A stretch of 64,000 bases of DNA from JAMCRM01 sp035561075 (GCA_035561075.1 DATMYF010000137.1:6651-70650); one strand, 5' to 3'. Counted from the first letter of the stretch, positions 1-8,362 are shown. The notes: generated from the letters alone by a model not told the origin. Numbers and translations are program-made.

Positions 1-210
1 GTTCAGGAGAGTATTCAGACCGTGCTAGCCGGGCTGACCATGCTGGCCACCGGTACGGAGGCGGATGTCCGGGCTCTGGCGACCAGCGTCGACGAGATTC
101 GGCGCGTTCAGAAGGGGTTGTCCGAAGCGCAACAACAGGCCGAGGAAAAGCTCGACGCCCTGATAAGCGTGGTGGACGACCTTGTGCGCCGGCACCGAAA
201 CGGATCCTGA
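1..210 (+). CDS. C-terminal fragment of an unrecognised coiled-coil protein (5' end outside window)
   Basis: The frame is open from the first base, so the gene starts upstream of the window; 69 codons are visible before the TGA. The visible part is polar and helical, with heptad-like spacing of Leu/Val/Ile (for example KLDALISVVDDLVRR near the end) and a basic C-terminus, which suggests a coiled coil. No domain is recognisable. A GTG at 22 could in principle start a 62-residue protein, but the continuous frame upstream and the absence of a ribosome-binding site argue for truncation. The stop lies 21 bases before the tgt start on the same strand. Confidence 0.5.
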   Translation, partial: VQESIQTVLAGLTMLATGTEADVRALATSVDEIRRVQKGLSEAQQQAEEKLDALISVVDDLVRRHRNGS

Positions 211-218
211 CGGCACGG

Positions 219-224
219 TATCAT
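219..224 (+). promoter_or_regulatory. Candidate -10 element of a leaderless tgt transcript
   Basis: TATCAT is followed by seven bases (CGGACCA) and then the GTG start of tgt at 232. Transcription normally begins about 7 bases after a -10 hexamer, so the mRNA would begin at the start codon. No Shine-Dalgarno sequence precedes the GTG, and no convincing -35 box is visible. The same geometry recurs at several other genes in the window. Confidence 0.4.
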
Positions 225-231
225 CGGACCA

Positions 232-1371
232 GTGCCGCAAATTTCTTTCGAGATCGTAGCCCAATGCCCTGTCACCGGCGCGCGCGCCGGATTGCTGCAC
301 ACAGCGCACGGCGTAGTGGAAACGCCCGTCTTCATGCCGGTCGGGACGCAGGCCACGGTAAAGGGGCTCACCGGGCGCGACCTGGCCGATGACCTGGACG
401 TCCGCATCCTGCTGGCCAACACCTACCACCTTTATGTAAGGCCCGGACCGGATCTCGTCGCCCGCATGGGCGGGCTGCACCGCTTCATGTCGTGGGACCG
501 CGCCATCCTGACGGATTCCGGCGGCTTCCAGGTTTTCAGCCTCAGCGGTTTGAGGAAGATCAGCGAGGAGGGCGTGGTCTTTCGGTCGCACCTCAACGGC
601 GACCTGCACAAGTTCACCCCGGAATCGACTGTAGATACGCAACTCGCCCTGGGCAGCGACGTGATGATGGTGCTCGACGAATGCCCCGAGTATCCCGTGA
701 GCCGCGAGTACGCGCGGGAGTCCATGGAGCGCACCGTACGATGGGCGCGCACGGCATACCGGCACTATCTGGAGCGGATTGCGGCCCTCCCCACCCGCCA
801 CGCGCTGTTCCCCATCGTGCAGGGATCCGTCTATCCGGAACTGCGCCGGGAGTGTGCCGAGCAACTGCTCGAATTGGACGCCGACGGCTACGCCATCGGG
901 GGCCTCTCCGTGGGGGAGCCGCGGCCGCTCAGTATGGAGGCGGTGGAGGCGGCGGCTCCGCTGTTGCCCCCCGACCGGCCTTGCTACGCGATGGGGGTCG
1001 GGATGCCGGATGAATTGCCGGAATATGTCGCGCGGGGGGTCGATATGATGGACTGTGTTCTGCCGACCCGAAACGCGCGCAACGGTTATCTTTTTACCGC
1101 CGCGGGGCGCGTGATCATCAAGCAGGCGCGTTATAAGGACGATCCGCGGCCGATCGACGAGTCGTGCGGCTGCTATACTTGTAGTAAATACTCCCGGGCA
1201 TACTTGCGGCATCTGTATCTCTCGGGAGAGATGCTATACTCCGTACTCGCAAGCAGGCACAATGTCCAGAGGTATCTTGACATCATGCGTGAGATAAGGC
1301 ACGCTATAGTTTTGGGTAGACTCCCCGAACACCTGAAAGCAGTGCGCGCTATACCAGTCGAAGCCGGGTAA
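232..1371 (+). CDS. tgt: tRNA-guanine transglycosylase (queuine tRNA-ribosyltransferase)
   Basis: Exchanges guanine-34 for the queuosine precursor preQ1 in tRNAs with GUN anticodons. The 379-residue length is normal for the bacterial enzyme. Family blocks are visible: the substrate-pocket segment TDSGGFQVFSL, GGLSVGEP, the catalytic-aspartate region MDCVLPTRNARNG, and the zinc site near the C-terminus with C-G-C-Y-T-C followed by a histidine in the next helix (YLRHLY). The GTG start has no Shine-Dalgarno but sits 7 bases after a TATCAT hexamer. The gene is followed 19 bases later by yajC, then secD and secF, a gene order (tgt-yajC-secDF) widespread in bacteria, so these four are probably one operon. 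Confidence 0.97.
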   Translation: MPQISFEIVAQCPVTGARAGLLHTAHGVVETPVFMPVGTQATVKGLTGRDLADDLDVRILLANTYHLYVRPGPDLVARMGGLHRFMSWDRAILTDSGGFQVFSLSGLRKISEEGVVFRSHLNGDLHKFTPESTVDTQLALGSDVMMVLDECPEYPVSREYARESMERTVRWARTAYRHYLERIAALPTRHALFPIVQGSVYPELRRECAEQLLELDADGYAIGGLSVGEPRPLSMEAVEAAAPLLPPDRPCYAMGVGMPDELPEYVARGVDMMDCVLPTRNARNGYLFTAAGRVIIKQARYKDDPRPIDESCGCYTCSKYSRAYLRHLYLSGEMLYSVLASRHNVQRYLDIMREIRHAIVLGRLPEHLKAVRAIPVEAG

Positions 1372-1390
1372 TCCCCATAACGGTTCCAAC

Positions 1391-1705
1391 GTGGTTCTCA
1401 ATTTTTTGATCCAATCAGCGCCCTCCTCGAACTCCATCCTGGGTTTTTTGCCCCTGGTCCTGATTTTCGCCATCTTCTACTTTCTGCTGATTATGCCGAT
1501 GCAGAAGCAGCGCAAGCAGCAGCAGAAAATGCTTGGCGCACTGAAGAATGGCGATTCGGTACTGACCAGCGGCGGAATCCTGGGGACCATCGTGTCCATC
1601 GGCGAGGACGACACCCTCGTTTTGCGGGTGAAGCCGGATAACGTCAAGATCCAGGTGGCGCGCAGCGCCGTATCGAGCCTGATCACGGGCGAAGTGAAGA
1701 AGTAA
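1391..1705 (+). CDS. yajC: Sec translocase accessory subunit YajC
   Basis: Small inner-membrane partner of SecDF. The 104-residue protein has a short N-terminus, one strong transmembrane helix (about residues 17-36, ending in the conserved LLIMPMQKQRKQQQ stretch) and a cytoplasmic domain with the family motif L-K-N-G-D-S-V-L-T-S-G-G-I. The start is GTG at 1391, placing the helix at the expected distance from the N-terminus. It lies between tgt and secD; the 25-base gap to secD contains no terminator. Confidence 0.95.
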   Translation: MVLNFLIQSAPSSNSILGFLPLVLIFAIFYFLLIMPMQKQRKQQQKMLGALKNGDSVLTSGGILGTIVSIGEDDTLVLRVKPDNVKIQVARSAVSSLITGEVKK

Positions 1706-1730
1706 AGTCGTTAAGACAGGTTCAATCTCC

Positions 1731-3347
1731 ATGCAAAGAAAACTGACGGCCAGGACAATACTTATACTTGCGGTCCTCCTGCTGTGCGTGTACGGCATTA
1801 TCGGGCTGCCGCGTTCCATGGCCGACCTCCGCAAGAACATGTCCCAGAATATCCGCCTCGGCCTCGACCTGAAGGGGGGCAGCCATCTGGTGCTCCAGGT
1901 CCAGGTACAAGACGCCTTGAAATCGGAGGCGGAGCAGACGATGGAGCGGCTGCGCGAGGAACTCCGGAAGGCGGGCATCGACTTCGCCTCGATCGAGCGC
2001 AACGATCCCGCGACGGTGGAGGAAGCGGACAGCATCGCCGTTTTCGTGAAGGGCATCCCCACAGACAAGACGACCCCGTTTCGCAGCCTGGTGGCCGAGC
2101 GCTTCGGTACCTGGGTGCTGACGCCCGTCAACGCCAGCGATTACCGGCTGAACCTGCCGCCGTCGGAACTCGTCACGCTGAAGCGGGACACGGTGACGCG
2201 TTCCATCCAGACCATCAGCACGCGTATCAATGAGCTTGGCCTGACCGAGCCGACCGTGCAGGGTTATGGCAGCTCGGGTCAGGAGTATCAGATTCTGGTG
2301 CAATTGCCGGGGGTGGATGATCCGGCGCGTGTGAAAGATATCATGCAGACCACCGCGCAACTGGAGATCTGCGAAGTGAAAGACGGTCCTTTCCCCACCC
2401 GTGAAGCGGGCCTGGCGCAGCATGGAGGCATCCTGCCGCTCAACACCCGACTGGTGAGGATGGGGGCTCGGGGCGGTGATAACGAGAGCTGGTATCTGCT
2501 GAGCCGGGTGCCCGTGGTCCGCGGCATGGATGTGCGCAACGCCCGGCCGGGGCAGGACGAGTTTCGCAAGTGGGAGACCAATTTCACGCTCAGCCAGGAT
2601 GCCGCCAAGCGTTTCGGCCGGTTCACCGAAGCGAACGTCGGCAACAGGCTGGCTGTAGTGATGGATAACCAGATCCGTAGCGTGGCAACCATTCAGTCCC
2701 GCATTGAGGACAGCGGCCGGATTACCGGACAGTCAAGCGAGCAGGAAGCTTCGGACTTGTCCCTGGTGTTGCGGGCGGGCGCTCTCCCGGCTGGCGTGAT
2801 CTTCCTGGAGGAGCGTACGATCGGCCCATCGCTGGGCGCGGATTCCATTCAGCAAGGAGTCATGGCTGGCTTGGCTGGCCTGGCCGCGGTGATTGCCGTG
2901 ATGCTTATCTATTACAAGGGAGCTGGCGTAAACGCGGTGATCGCACTGGTGCTGAACACCGTGGTGCTGCTTGCCGCGCTCTCCTGGTTCCACGCCGTGC
3001 TCACGCTGCCGGGTATTGCGGGTGTCATCCTGACCATCGGCATGGCCGTGGATTCCAACGTCCTGATCTTCGAGCGCATCCGGGAAGAGTTGCGTTCGGG
3101 TAAATCCATCCCCTCGGCAGTGGATGCGGGTTTCGGGAAGGCTTGGTGGACCATCGTGGATACGCACGTGACTACCATTGTTTCCTGCGCGTTCCTGTTC
3201 CTCTTCGGCGAGGGTCCCGTGCGGGGATTTGCGGTTACCCTGGTTATCGGGTTGGTGGCAAACGTGTTTACGGCCGTTTACGTGTCGCGCGTGATCTTCG
3301 ATTACGAGCTCAGCCGGAAGCGGCAGGTGGCCGCCTTGAGTATTTGA
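1731..3347 (+). CDS. secD: Protein translocase subunit SecD
   Basis: Uses the proton-motive force to help pull secreted proteins through SecYEG. At 538 residues it is a separate SecD, not a SecDF fusion. It shows an N-terminal membrane helix (about residues 5-25), the conserved DLKGGSHLVLQV strand near residue 43, a large periplasmic region, and a C-terminal bundle of membrane helices carrying GMAVDSNVLIFERIREEL, the segment containing the conserved transmembrane aspartate of RND-type proton transporters. A short stem followed by a T-run overlaps its stop codon, so transcription into secF may be attenuated. Confidence 0.97.
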   Translation: MQRKLTARTILILAVLLLCVYGIIGLPRSMADLRKNMSQNIRLGLDLKGGSHLVLQVQVQDALKSEAEQTMERLREELRKAGIDFASIERNDPATVEEADSIAVFVKGIPTDKTTPFRSLVAERFGTWVLTPVNASDYRLNLPPSELVTLKRDTVTRSIQTISTRINELGLTEPTVQGYGSSGQEYQILVQLPGVDDPARVKDIMQTTAQLEICEVKDGPFPTREAGLAQHGGILPLNTRLVRMGARGGDNESWYLLSRVPVVRGMDVRNARPGQDEFRKWETNFTLSQDAAKRFGRFTEANVGNRLAVVMDNQIRSVATIQSRIEDSGRITGQSSEQEASDLSLVLRAGALPAGVIFLEERTIGPSLGADSIQQGVMAGLAGLAAVIAVMLIYYKGAGVNAVIALVLNTVVLLAALSWFHAVLTLPGIAGVILTIGMAVDSNVLIFERIREELRSGKSIPSAVDAGFGKAWWTIVDTHVTTIVSCAFLFLFGEGPVRGFAVTLVIGLVANVFTAVYVSRVIFDYELSRKRQVAALSI

Positions 3348-3366
3348 AGGCTCTGCGCCTTTTTTT
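3347..3366 (+). terminator. Weak intrinsic terminator or attenuator at the secD stop
   Basis: AAGGC (3347-3351), a five-base TCTGC loop and GCCTT (3357-3361) form a 5-bp stem that runs directly into a T tract (to 3366). The stem is short, so partial termination between secD and secF is more likely than a full stop. The 90-base secD-secF gap is long for such a conserved operon, which fits a control point or a second promoter there. Confidence 0.4.
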
Positions 3367-3437
3367 GTAGGTTTGGCGGGAACAAATTTAAACAGGGCGG
3401 TGTCCAAACGCAATAGGCACCGGTACGGCAAGTTTCG

Positions 3438-4673
3438 ATGGAAATCTTCAGAGACATAAATTTCGACTTTCTAAAGTGGAAGTGGTGGGCCGTCGGTGTC
3501 TCGCTGGCGCTGCTCCTTCTTAGCCTCGTGAGTTTCGGGTTGAAGGGGATCGCGTACGGCATCGACTTCAAGGGTGGCGCGATGATGACGGTCAAATGGG
3601 CCGGTCAGCCTCCCGTGGAGCGTATCCGGTCGGCCATGGGGCGGGTCATCCCGGGCGAGATCTCGGTTTACGAACTGGGCGGGGTGACGGGCCGGGACCA
3701 GGTAGTGATCGGCACTGAGCTGCGGGAAGAGCGGCAGTTGAACGTGAACCGGCGGACGATGCAGCAGACGCTCGAGAGCACGTTCGGTAAGCCGGGTAGC
3801 GGCTTGCTGGATTTCAACAACGCCAGCCAGCAGCAGGTGGTTGACCGGTTGCGGGATCCGCTGCAGCGTGCCGGAGCCGGGATGAGCGACCAGCAGCTTC
3901 AGAAGGTGGCGGCCGACATAGTGGATTTCCGGAACACCCCGCCGCGTTCGGGCGTGATCACCAGCTTCGAACAGTTGGCGGCGGTGCCGGGTATGACGCC
4001 GGTGGTGCTTGATGTTCTTAAAAAGGAAAGCTACCTGGCGCCTTATTCGGTACAGCAAGTGGAGATGGTGGGTCCGAAGGTGGGGGACGAACTTCGGCGC
4101 AGGGCGGTTCTGGCCACCCTTTACGCGCTGGCTGGAATGCTGGTATATATAGCGTTTCGGTTCGAGTGGATTTATGGGGTCGGCGCGGTGCTGGCGGTCT
4201 TCCATGATACGCTGATCACGCTGGGGATCTTTTCTTTATTGGGTAAAGAGATCTCCCTGACGGTGATCGCGGCGTTGTTGACCCTCGTCGGTTACTCGAT
4301 GAACGATACCATCGTCATTTTCGACCGCATTCGTGAAAACCTGCGGATTTCGCGCCGCGAACCTCTTGCGGATGTGATGAACCGGAGCATCAACCAGACG
4401 ATGAGCCGGACGGTGATGACGTCGGGACTCACCTTTCTGACAGTCCTGGCGCTATATTTGTTCGGCGGTCCGGTATTGCACACGTTCTCGTTCGCGATGG
4501 TCGTGGGGATTATAATCGGTACCTACTCGTCGGTGTTTATCGCGAGCCCGATCGTCCTGTGGTGGAGCGAGCGGTCGACGAGCGGGAAGAAGCTGGCCGC
4601 GCCGGCGCCGGAAGCAGCCAAACCTCCGGTGGCGGCGGCGAAAAAGAGCCAGCCGAAGGCCTTGAAATCGTAG
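3438..4673 (+). CDS. secF: Protein translocase subunit SecF with an enlarged periplasmic region
   Basis: Partner of SecD in proton-driven protein export. It shows an N-terminal membrane helix, the family strand DFKGGAMMTVKW near residue 46, and the C-terminal helix bundle with GYSMNDTIVIFDRIRENL. At 411 residues it is about 100 longer than typical SecF. The extra length is an insertion around residues 95-205 that includes a helix-hairpin-helix-like stretch (FEQLAAVPGMTPVVLDVLKK), plus an Ala/Pro/Lys-rich tail of about 30 residues. It ends 88 bases before tonB. Confidence 0.96.
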   Translation: MEIFRDINFDFLKWKWWAVGVSLALLLLSLVSFGLKGIAYGIDFKGGAMMTVKWAGQPPVERIRSAMGRVIPGEISVYELGGVTGRDQVVIGTELREERQLNVNRRTMQQTLESTFGKPGSGLLDFNNASQQQVVDRLRDPLQRAGAGMSDQQLQKVAADIVDFRNTPPRSGVITSFEQLAAVPGMTPVVLDVLKKESYLAPYSVQQVEMVGPKVGDELRRRAVLATLYALAGMLVYIAFRFEWIYGVGAVLAVFHDTLITLGIFSLLGKEISLTVIAALLTLVGYSMNDTIVIFDRIRENLRISRREPLADVMNRSINQTMSRTVMTSGLTFLTVLALYLFGGPVLHTFSFAMVVGIIIGTYSSVFIASPIVLWWSERSTSGKKLAAPAPEAAKPPVAAAKKSQPKALKS

Positions 4674-4675
4674 TG

Positions 4676-4691
4676 GCGGGGGAAACCCCGC
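4676..4691 (+). other. GAAA-loop hairpin between secF and tonB
   Basis: GCGGGG (4676-4681), GAAA (4682-4685) and CCCCGC (4686-4691) form a perfect six-pair GC stem closed by a GNRA tetraloop, three bases after the secF stop. There is no T tract, so this is not a classical intrinsic terminator; an mRNA 3'-end stabiliser or processing signal is a fair inference. Confidence 0.45.
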
Positions 4692-4761
4692 GATGCGCCG
4701 GTTCGCGGTCCGGAGGGTGACGCGGGCGGCGCGGGGGAAACTTCTTGGAAAGGAACCGAGT

Positions 4762-5529
4762 ATGTTCGAGCAGTCGTTTGTCGAGGGTGTAGGGAAGACC
4801 AACAGAACGTGGACCGTGCTGGTCTCGTTTATCGGGCAGATCATCTTAATCGGGGTCGCGGTTCTGATCCCGATGATCTACTTCGATGCGCTGCCGAAGA
4901 GCCAGTTGACCAGCTTTCTTGTGGCGCCGCCTCCGCCGCCTCCACCTCCCCCGCCGCCTGCCGCGGCCGCGCCGGTGAAAGTGGTGAAGGTTATTCCCCG
5001 CCAGTTTGACGCGGGCCGGCTGATGGCGCCAAAGGCCGTTCCGAAGGAAGTCGCCATCATTAAGGAAGAAGAGTTGCCTCCGCCTTCCTCCGGGGCAGTT
5101 GGTGTTGTAGGTGGTGTGCCGGGCGGGGTGCCCGGTGGACAGATGGGTGGCGTGATCGGCGGTATTATCGGGTCGGTCCCGTCGGCCGCACCGCCTCCGC
5201 CTCCGCCTCCGGTGAAGAAGGAAGTGGCGGCCGCGCCGCAGCGGATCCGCGTTGGCGGTAACGTGCAGCAGGCCAAACTGCTCAACCAGCCCAGGCCGGT
5301 TTACCCGCCGCTTGCCAAGCAGGCGCGCATTTCCGGTGTGGTGCGGCTGAACGCCATTATCAGTAAGGACGGCACCATCCAGAACCTGTCGGTGATCAGC
5401 GGCCACCCGCTGCTGGTTCCGTCGGCCATGGACGCCGTGAAACAGTGGCGGTACGCACCGACGCTCCTGAACGGAGAGCCGGTGGAAGTGGTCACGCAGA
5501 TTGACGTCAACTTTACGTTGAGTCAGTAG
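4762..5529 (+). CDS. tonB: TonB-family energy transducer
   Basis: Links proton-driven ExbB/ExbD in the inner membrane to outer-membrane transporters. The 255-residue protein has a cytoplasmic N-terminus, one membrane helix (about residues 16-38), a proline-run spacer (two polyproline clusters, a Gly/Val-rich stretch between them) and a C-terminal TonB domain from about residue 175, with the typical RPVYPPLAKQARISGVV start and the WRYAPTLLNGEPV block. ATG 4762 is chosen because a GGAAAGG site lies 8 bases upstream and the helix then has normal placement; an ATG at 4693 is in frame but would add a Arg-rich stretch. It begins a five-gene operon with exbB, two exbD genes and a TPR lipoprotein. 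Confidence 0.92.
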   Translation: MFEQSFVEGVGKTNRTWTVLVSFIGQIILIGVAVLIPMIYFDALPKSQLTSFLVAPPPPPPPPPPPAAAAPVKVVKVIPRQFDAGRLMAPKAVPKEVAIIKEEELPPPSSGAVGVVGGVPGGVPGGQMGGVIGGIIGSVPSAAPPPPPPPVKKEVAAAPQRIRVGGNVQQAKLLNQPRPVYPPLAKQARISGVVRLNAIISKDGTIQNLSVISGHPLLVPSAMDAVKQWRYAPTLLNGEPVEVVTQIDVNFTLSQ

Positions 5530-5559
5530 AGTTCCGCCGCGAAATGCGGTGGACGGATC

Positions 5560-5580
5560 GCAGGCGGGGCGTCCGCCTGC
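5560..5580 (+). other. Perfect 8-bp hairpin between tonB and exbB
   Basis: GCAGGCGG (5560-5567), loop GGCGT and CCGCCTGC (5573-5580). No T tract follows. It lies in the 143-base gap between tonB and exbB and could stabilise or process the polycistronic message so that tonB and exbB are made in different amounts; this role is inferred only from position. Confidence 0.4.
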
Positions 5581-5672
5581 CGTGCCGGGCAGGTGCTTCC
5601 CCGAGGGGGCGCACGGCGGCAACGGTTGGCGGGTAGCCGGGAAAACAATTCAACTCGCAGGAGAAAACGACA

Positions 5673-6419
5673 ATGTTTTTGGATTTGCAGACAGTACTGG
5701 GCTTCTTTATGTTGCAGGACGGCGGGGCGATCGGATGGGATGCCCGTGCCATGTGGGCTCAGATGGGACCGCTGGCCAAAGCGGTCGTCGTCGGGCTCTT
5801 CGTCATGTCGGCCTGGTCGATTGGTGTCATGATCGACCGCCTGATGGCATATAGCGCTGCCCGCAAGCAGTCGCGGGCGTTCGCTCCGGCCGTGGCCGGC
5901 GCACTGCGCGAGGGCAAACTGGACGAGGCGATCAAGATCGCGGACCGCTACAAGAAGAGCCATCTGGCTAAGGTTGTGGTGGCGGGTTTGCAGGAGTTCC
6001 AGGCGCATCAGATCAGCAACGAGATTCCGGGTGAAGAGATCGATGCCTCGAAGCGCGCCCTGGAACGCGCCGAAGCCATTGTGCACGCCGAACTGAAGCG
6101 CGGCGTTGCCGGTTTGGCGACCATCGGTTCGACCGCCCCGTTCGTCGGACTGTTCGGCACGGTAGTCGGCATCATCAACGCGTTCAAGGGCATTTCGACC
6201 GAGAAGTCGACCGGCCTGGGCGCGGTTGCCGGCGGTATTTCGGAGGCCCTCGTGGCCACCGCTATCGGCCTTTTCGTGGCCATCCCGGCAGTCTGGATGT
6301 ACAACTACTTTTCGGGTAAGGTCGAGTCGTTCGATGTGGAGATGGGCAACTCCAGCTCTGAGTTGATCGACTACTTCCTGAAGCGGTCGCAGCGCGGCGC
6401 GGGCGCCCGCAGCAAGTAG
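5673..6419 (+). CDS. exbB: ExbB/TolQ/MotA-family proton channel protein
   Basis: Forms the proton-conducting motor with ExbD. The 248-residue protein has a first membrane helix near residues 30-55 (VVVGLFVMSAWSIGVMID) and two C-terminal helices containing the family signature T-I-G-S-T-A-P-F-V-G-L-F-G-T-V-V-G-I and EALVATAIGLFVAIPAVWMYN. A GCAGGAG site precedes the ATG by 9 bases. Its position between tonB and two exbD genes favours ExbB over TolQ. Confidence 0.95.
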   Translation: MFLDLQTVLGFFMLQDGGAIGWDARAMWAQMGPLAKAVVVGLFVMSAWSIGVMIDRLMAYSAARKQSRAFAPAVAGALREGKLDEAIKIADRYKKSHLAKVVVAGLQEFQAHQISNEIPGEEIDASKRALERAEAIVHAELKRGVAGLATIGSTAPFVGLFGTVVGIINAFKGISTEKSTGLGAVAGGISEALVATAIGLFVAIPAVWMYNYFSGKVESFDVEMGNSSSELIDYFLKRSQRGAGARSK

Positions 6420-6521
6420 CGGTCGCTTTTCTTCGAAAGAGACGCGGATAAGGCGAGTTGAATCGGGCGGTGCGGCGTGAGCCGGGCCGCCCGCAGCCCC
6501 GAGTCCGAGGGAGGCAGGAAA

Positions 6522-6992
6522 ATGGCAGAAGCAAAAAAGAGCCGGCAACAGCAGCTTGGAGCCATGGCCGACATCAACGTGACCCCGATGGTGGATGTCA
6601 TGCTGGTGATGCTCATCATCTTCATGGTGATCACCCCCATGTTGTCCAAGGGCGTCAGCGTGGACATGCACAAGGCCCGGAATCCCATCCCCATGCAAGC
6701 GGCGGACAAGAGCGATGCGGTGGTGGTGGCAGTCATGCGGGACGGCCGGACCTACCTGAACACCACGCAGATCAACTCGGACCAGTTGCCCTCCAAAGTG
6801 AAGGACCTGCTCACGAATCGTCTGGACAAGACGGTCTTCGTGAAGTCCGACGCCCGGGCGCGGTACGAGAAAGTCGTGGATGTGGTGGACAATCTGCGGG
6901 CGGCCGGTGTGGACCAGATTGGTCTGCTGACCGACCAGTTGCAGGACAAGAAGACGAGCGGCGCTGGCGACGGCGCTCCTTCCGGAGACTAA
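6522..6992 (+). CDS. exbD: ExbD/TolR-family biopolymer transport protein, first copy
   Basis: Partner of ExbB. The 156-residue protein has a short cytoplasmic N-terminus, the signature INVTPMVDVMLVMLIIFMV containing the essential membrane aspartate, and a periplasmic domain ending in a low-complexity tail. ATG 6522 is preferred to an in-frame GTG at 6477 because a GAGGCAGG site lies just upstream. The 102-base gap after exbB holds a GC-rich inverted repeat (GGGCGG near 6465 against CCGCCC near 6492). The next gene is a second exbD. Confidence 0.95.
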   Translation: MAEAKKSRQQQLGAMADINVTPMVDVMLVMLIIFMVITPMLSKGVSVDMHKARNPIPMQAADKSDAVVVAVMRDGRTYLNTTQINSDQLPSKVKDLLTNRLDKTVFVKSDARARYEKVVDVVDNLRAAGVDQIGLLTDQLQDKKTSGAGDGAPSGD

Positions 6993-7034
6993 CTTCAGGA
7001 TTTCAAGATTTAGGGAAGGAAGAGGAGCAATTTT

Positions 7035-7463
7035 ATGTCAATGTCTGTCGGCGGATCCGGTAGCGGGCCAAAAGCTGACATCAACATGACGCCCATGATT
7101 GACGTTCTGCTGGTGCTGATCATTATCTTCATGGTGATCACACCGCTGACGCCTAAAGGGCTCGAGGCGCTGGTGCCACAGCCCGCCCCTCCGAACGTCA
7201 AGCCGGCGGCGGCGGACACGCGCACGGTGGTGATCGTGATCAACAAAGACAAGTCGATCATGATCAACAGCGAGCCGACCGACGAGGCCCGGATGGGCTC
7301 GCGGTTGGAAGAGATCTTCAAGACGCGTGCCGAGCGTGTGGTGTTCGTCAAGGGCGATCCGGACCTGGAATTCAGGGAAGTGGCCAAGGCGATCGACATC
7401 GCGCATGGCGCCGGAATCGACAAGGTCGGTCTGATGACGGCCAAAGTGGAGGCCGGACAGTAA
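7035..7463 (+). CDS. exbD: ExbD/TolR-family biopolymer transport protein, second copy
   Basis: A 142-residue protein with the same layout as the preceding gene: INMTPMIDVLLVLIIIFMV membrane segment with its aspartate, then a periplasmic domain. The two copies clearly differ outside the membrane helix, so this is an old duplication rather than a recent repeat. Paired exbD genes are common in TonB operons of Acidobacteriota and Myxococcota and suggest a mixed ExbD dimer. A strong AGGAAGAGGAG site lies 8 bases before the ATG. Confidence 0.95.
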   Translation: MSMSVGGSGSGPKADINMTPMIDVLLVLIIIFMVITPLTPKGLEALVPQPAPPNVKPAAADTRTVVIVINKDKSIMINSEPTDEARMGSRLEEIFKTRAERVVFVKGDPDLEFREVAKAIDIAHGAGIDKVGLMTAKVEAGQ

Positions 7464-7464
7464 T

Positions 7465-8265
7465 ATGAAACGCAAACTGATGGTCGTCCTGGGTGTCGCC
7501 GCGCTGGCCTTCCTGGCAACGGGTTGCCAGAAGCTGAAGGCGCGCGACCAGCTTAACAAGGGCGTCCAGTCCTTCAAAAGTGCGCAGTACTCGGAGGCCG
7601 TGGAACACTTCAAGACGGCCGTCGAACTGGATCCCACCTTCTCCACCGCGCGTCTGTATCTGGCCACCGCGTACATGAACCAGTACATTCCTGGAGCGGA
7701 GTCGCCGGAGAACGTCCAGATGGCCCAGGCTGCATTTGACGAGTTCAATAAGGTTCTGGCGGAGAACCCCAAAGACACCGTCGCCCTGGCTTCCATCGCC
7801 ATGCTCAAGTTGCAGCAGAAGAACTGGGACGAAGCAAAGCAGTGGTACGAGAAGCTCGTGGCGGTGGATCCCACCAACAAGGAGGCCTACTACAGCCTCG
7901 GCTTTATCGCCTGGAGCAAATGGTACCCGATCTACGGCACGGCGCGCGCCGGCCTTGGTATGAAGCCCGAAGACCCGGGGCCCATCAAGGACAAGAAGGT
8001 GAAGGAGGAGTTGAAGGCCAAGCACCTCCCCGAGGTGAATGAAGGCCTCAAGAACCTCGAGAAAGCCCTGCAACTCGATCCGGAGTACGATGACGCGATG
8101 GCGTACGTCAACCTGTTGACGCGCGAGCGGGCCGACCTGCTGGACACCCCGGAAGAGTACAGGAAGGAAATCGAAGTCGCCGACAACTGGATCCAGAAGG
8201 CACTGGCCGCCAAGAAGGCCAAGGCCGAGCGGAAACCTGCCGGCGGCGGGATTACGCAACAATAG
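7465..8265 (+). CDS. TPR-repeat lipoprotein of the TonB operon
   Basis: The 266-residue protein starts with a lipoprotein signal peptide ending in L-A-T-G-C (Cys21), so it should be lipid-anchored. The rest is helical, with TPR-like repeats (AQYSEAVEHFKTAVELDP near residue 38 and NWDEAKQWYEKLVAVDPTNK near residue 115), which are protein-protein docking modules. It starts one base after the second exbD stop, so it is translationally tied to the TonB system and may help assemble it; the precise partner is unknown. The long hairpin after it ends the operon. Confidence 0.85.
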   Translation: MKRKLMVVLGVAALAFLATGCQKLKARDQLNKGVQSFKSAQYSEAVEHFKTAVELDPTFSTARLYLATAYMNQYIPGAESPENVQMAQAAFDEFNKVLAENPKDTVALASIAMLKLQQKNWDEAKQWYEKLVAVDPTNKEAYYSLGFIAWSKWYPIYGTARAGLGMKPEDPGPIKDKKVKEELKAKHLPEVNEGLKNLEKALQLDPEYDDAMAYVNLLTRERADLLDTPEEYRKEIEVADNWIQKALAAKKAKAERKPAGGGITQQ

Positions 8266-8288
8266 AAGTCGCTTTCGGCATCATTTAT

Positions 8289-8345
8289 TACCCCTTGCGC
8301 TCGCGGTCGCCAAAACGGCGGCGGGCGTAAGGGGTACGTGTTTTT
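8289..8345 (+). terminator. Long-stem terminator after the TonB operon
   Basis: TACCCCTT-GCGC (from 8289) pairs with GCGT-AAGGGGTA (to 8336), with further GC pairing inside (CGC/GCG and GCC/GGC) around an AAAA loop; a run of five T follows at 8341-8345 after a four-base spacer. It separates the TonB operon from rel. Confidence 0.7.
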
Positions 8346-8349
8346 CGAT

Positions 8350-8355
8350 TACAAT
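8350..8355 (+). promoter_or_regulatory. Candidate -10 element of a leaderless rel transcript
   Basis: TACAAT is followed by seven bases (TAAATCA) and the GTG start of rel at 8363. It lies immediately after the terminator T-run, as expected of a new transcription unit. There is no Shine-Dalgarno sequence and no clear -35 box. Confidence 0.5.
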
Positions 8356-8362
8356 TAAATCA

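Noticed and set aside
5523..6698. Long minus-strand frames over exbB and exbD
   Set aside because: Amino-acid composition (His/Arg-rich) is typical of antisense shadows of GC-rich genes; no motifs are visible.
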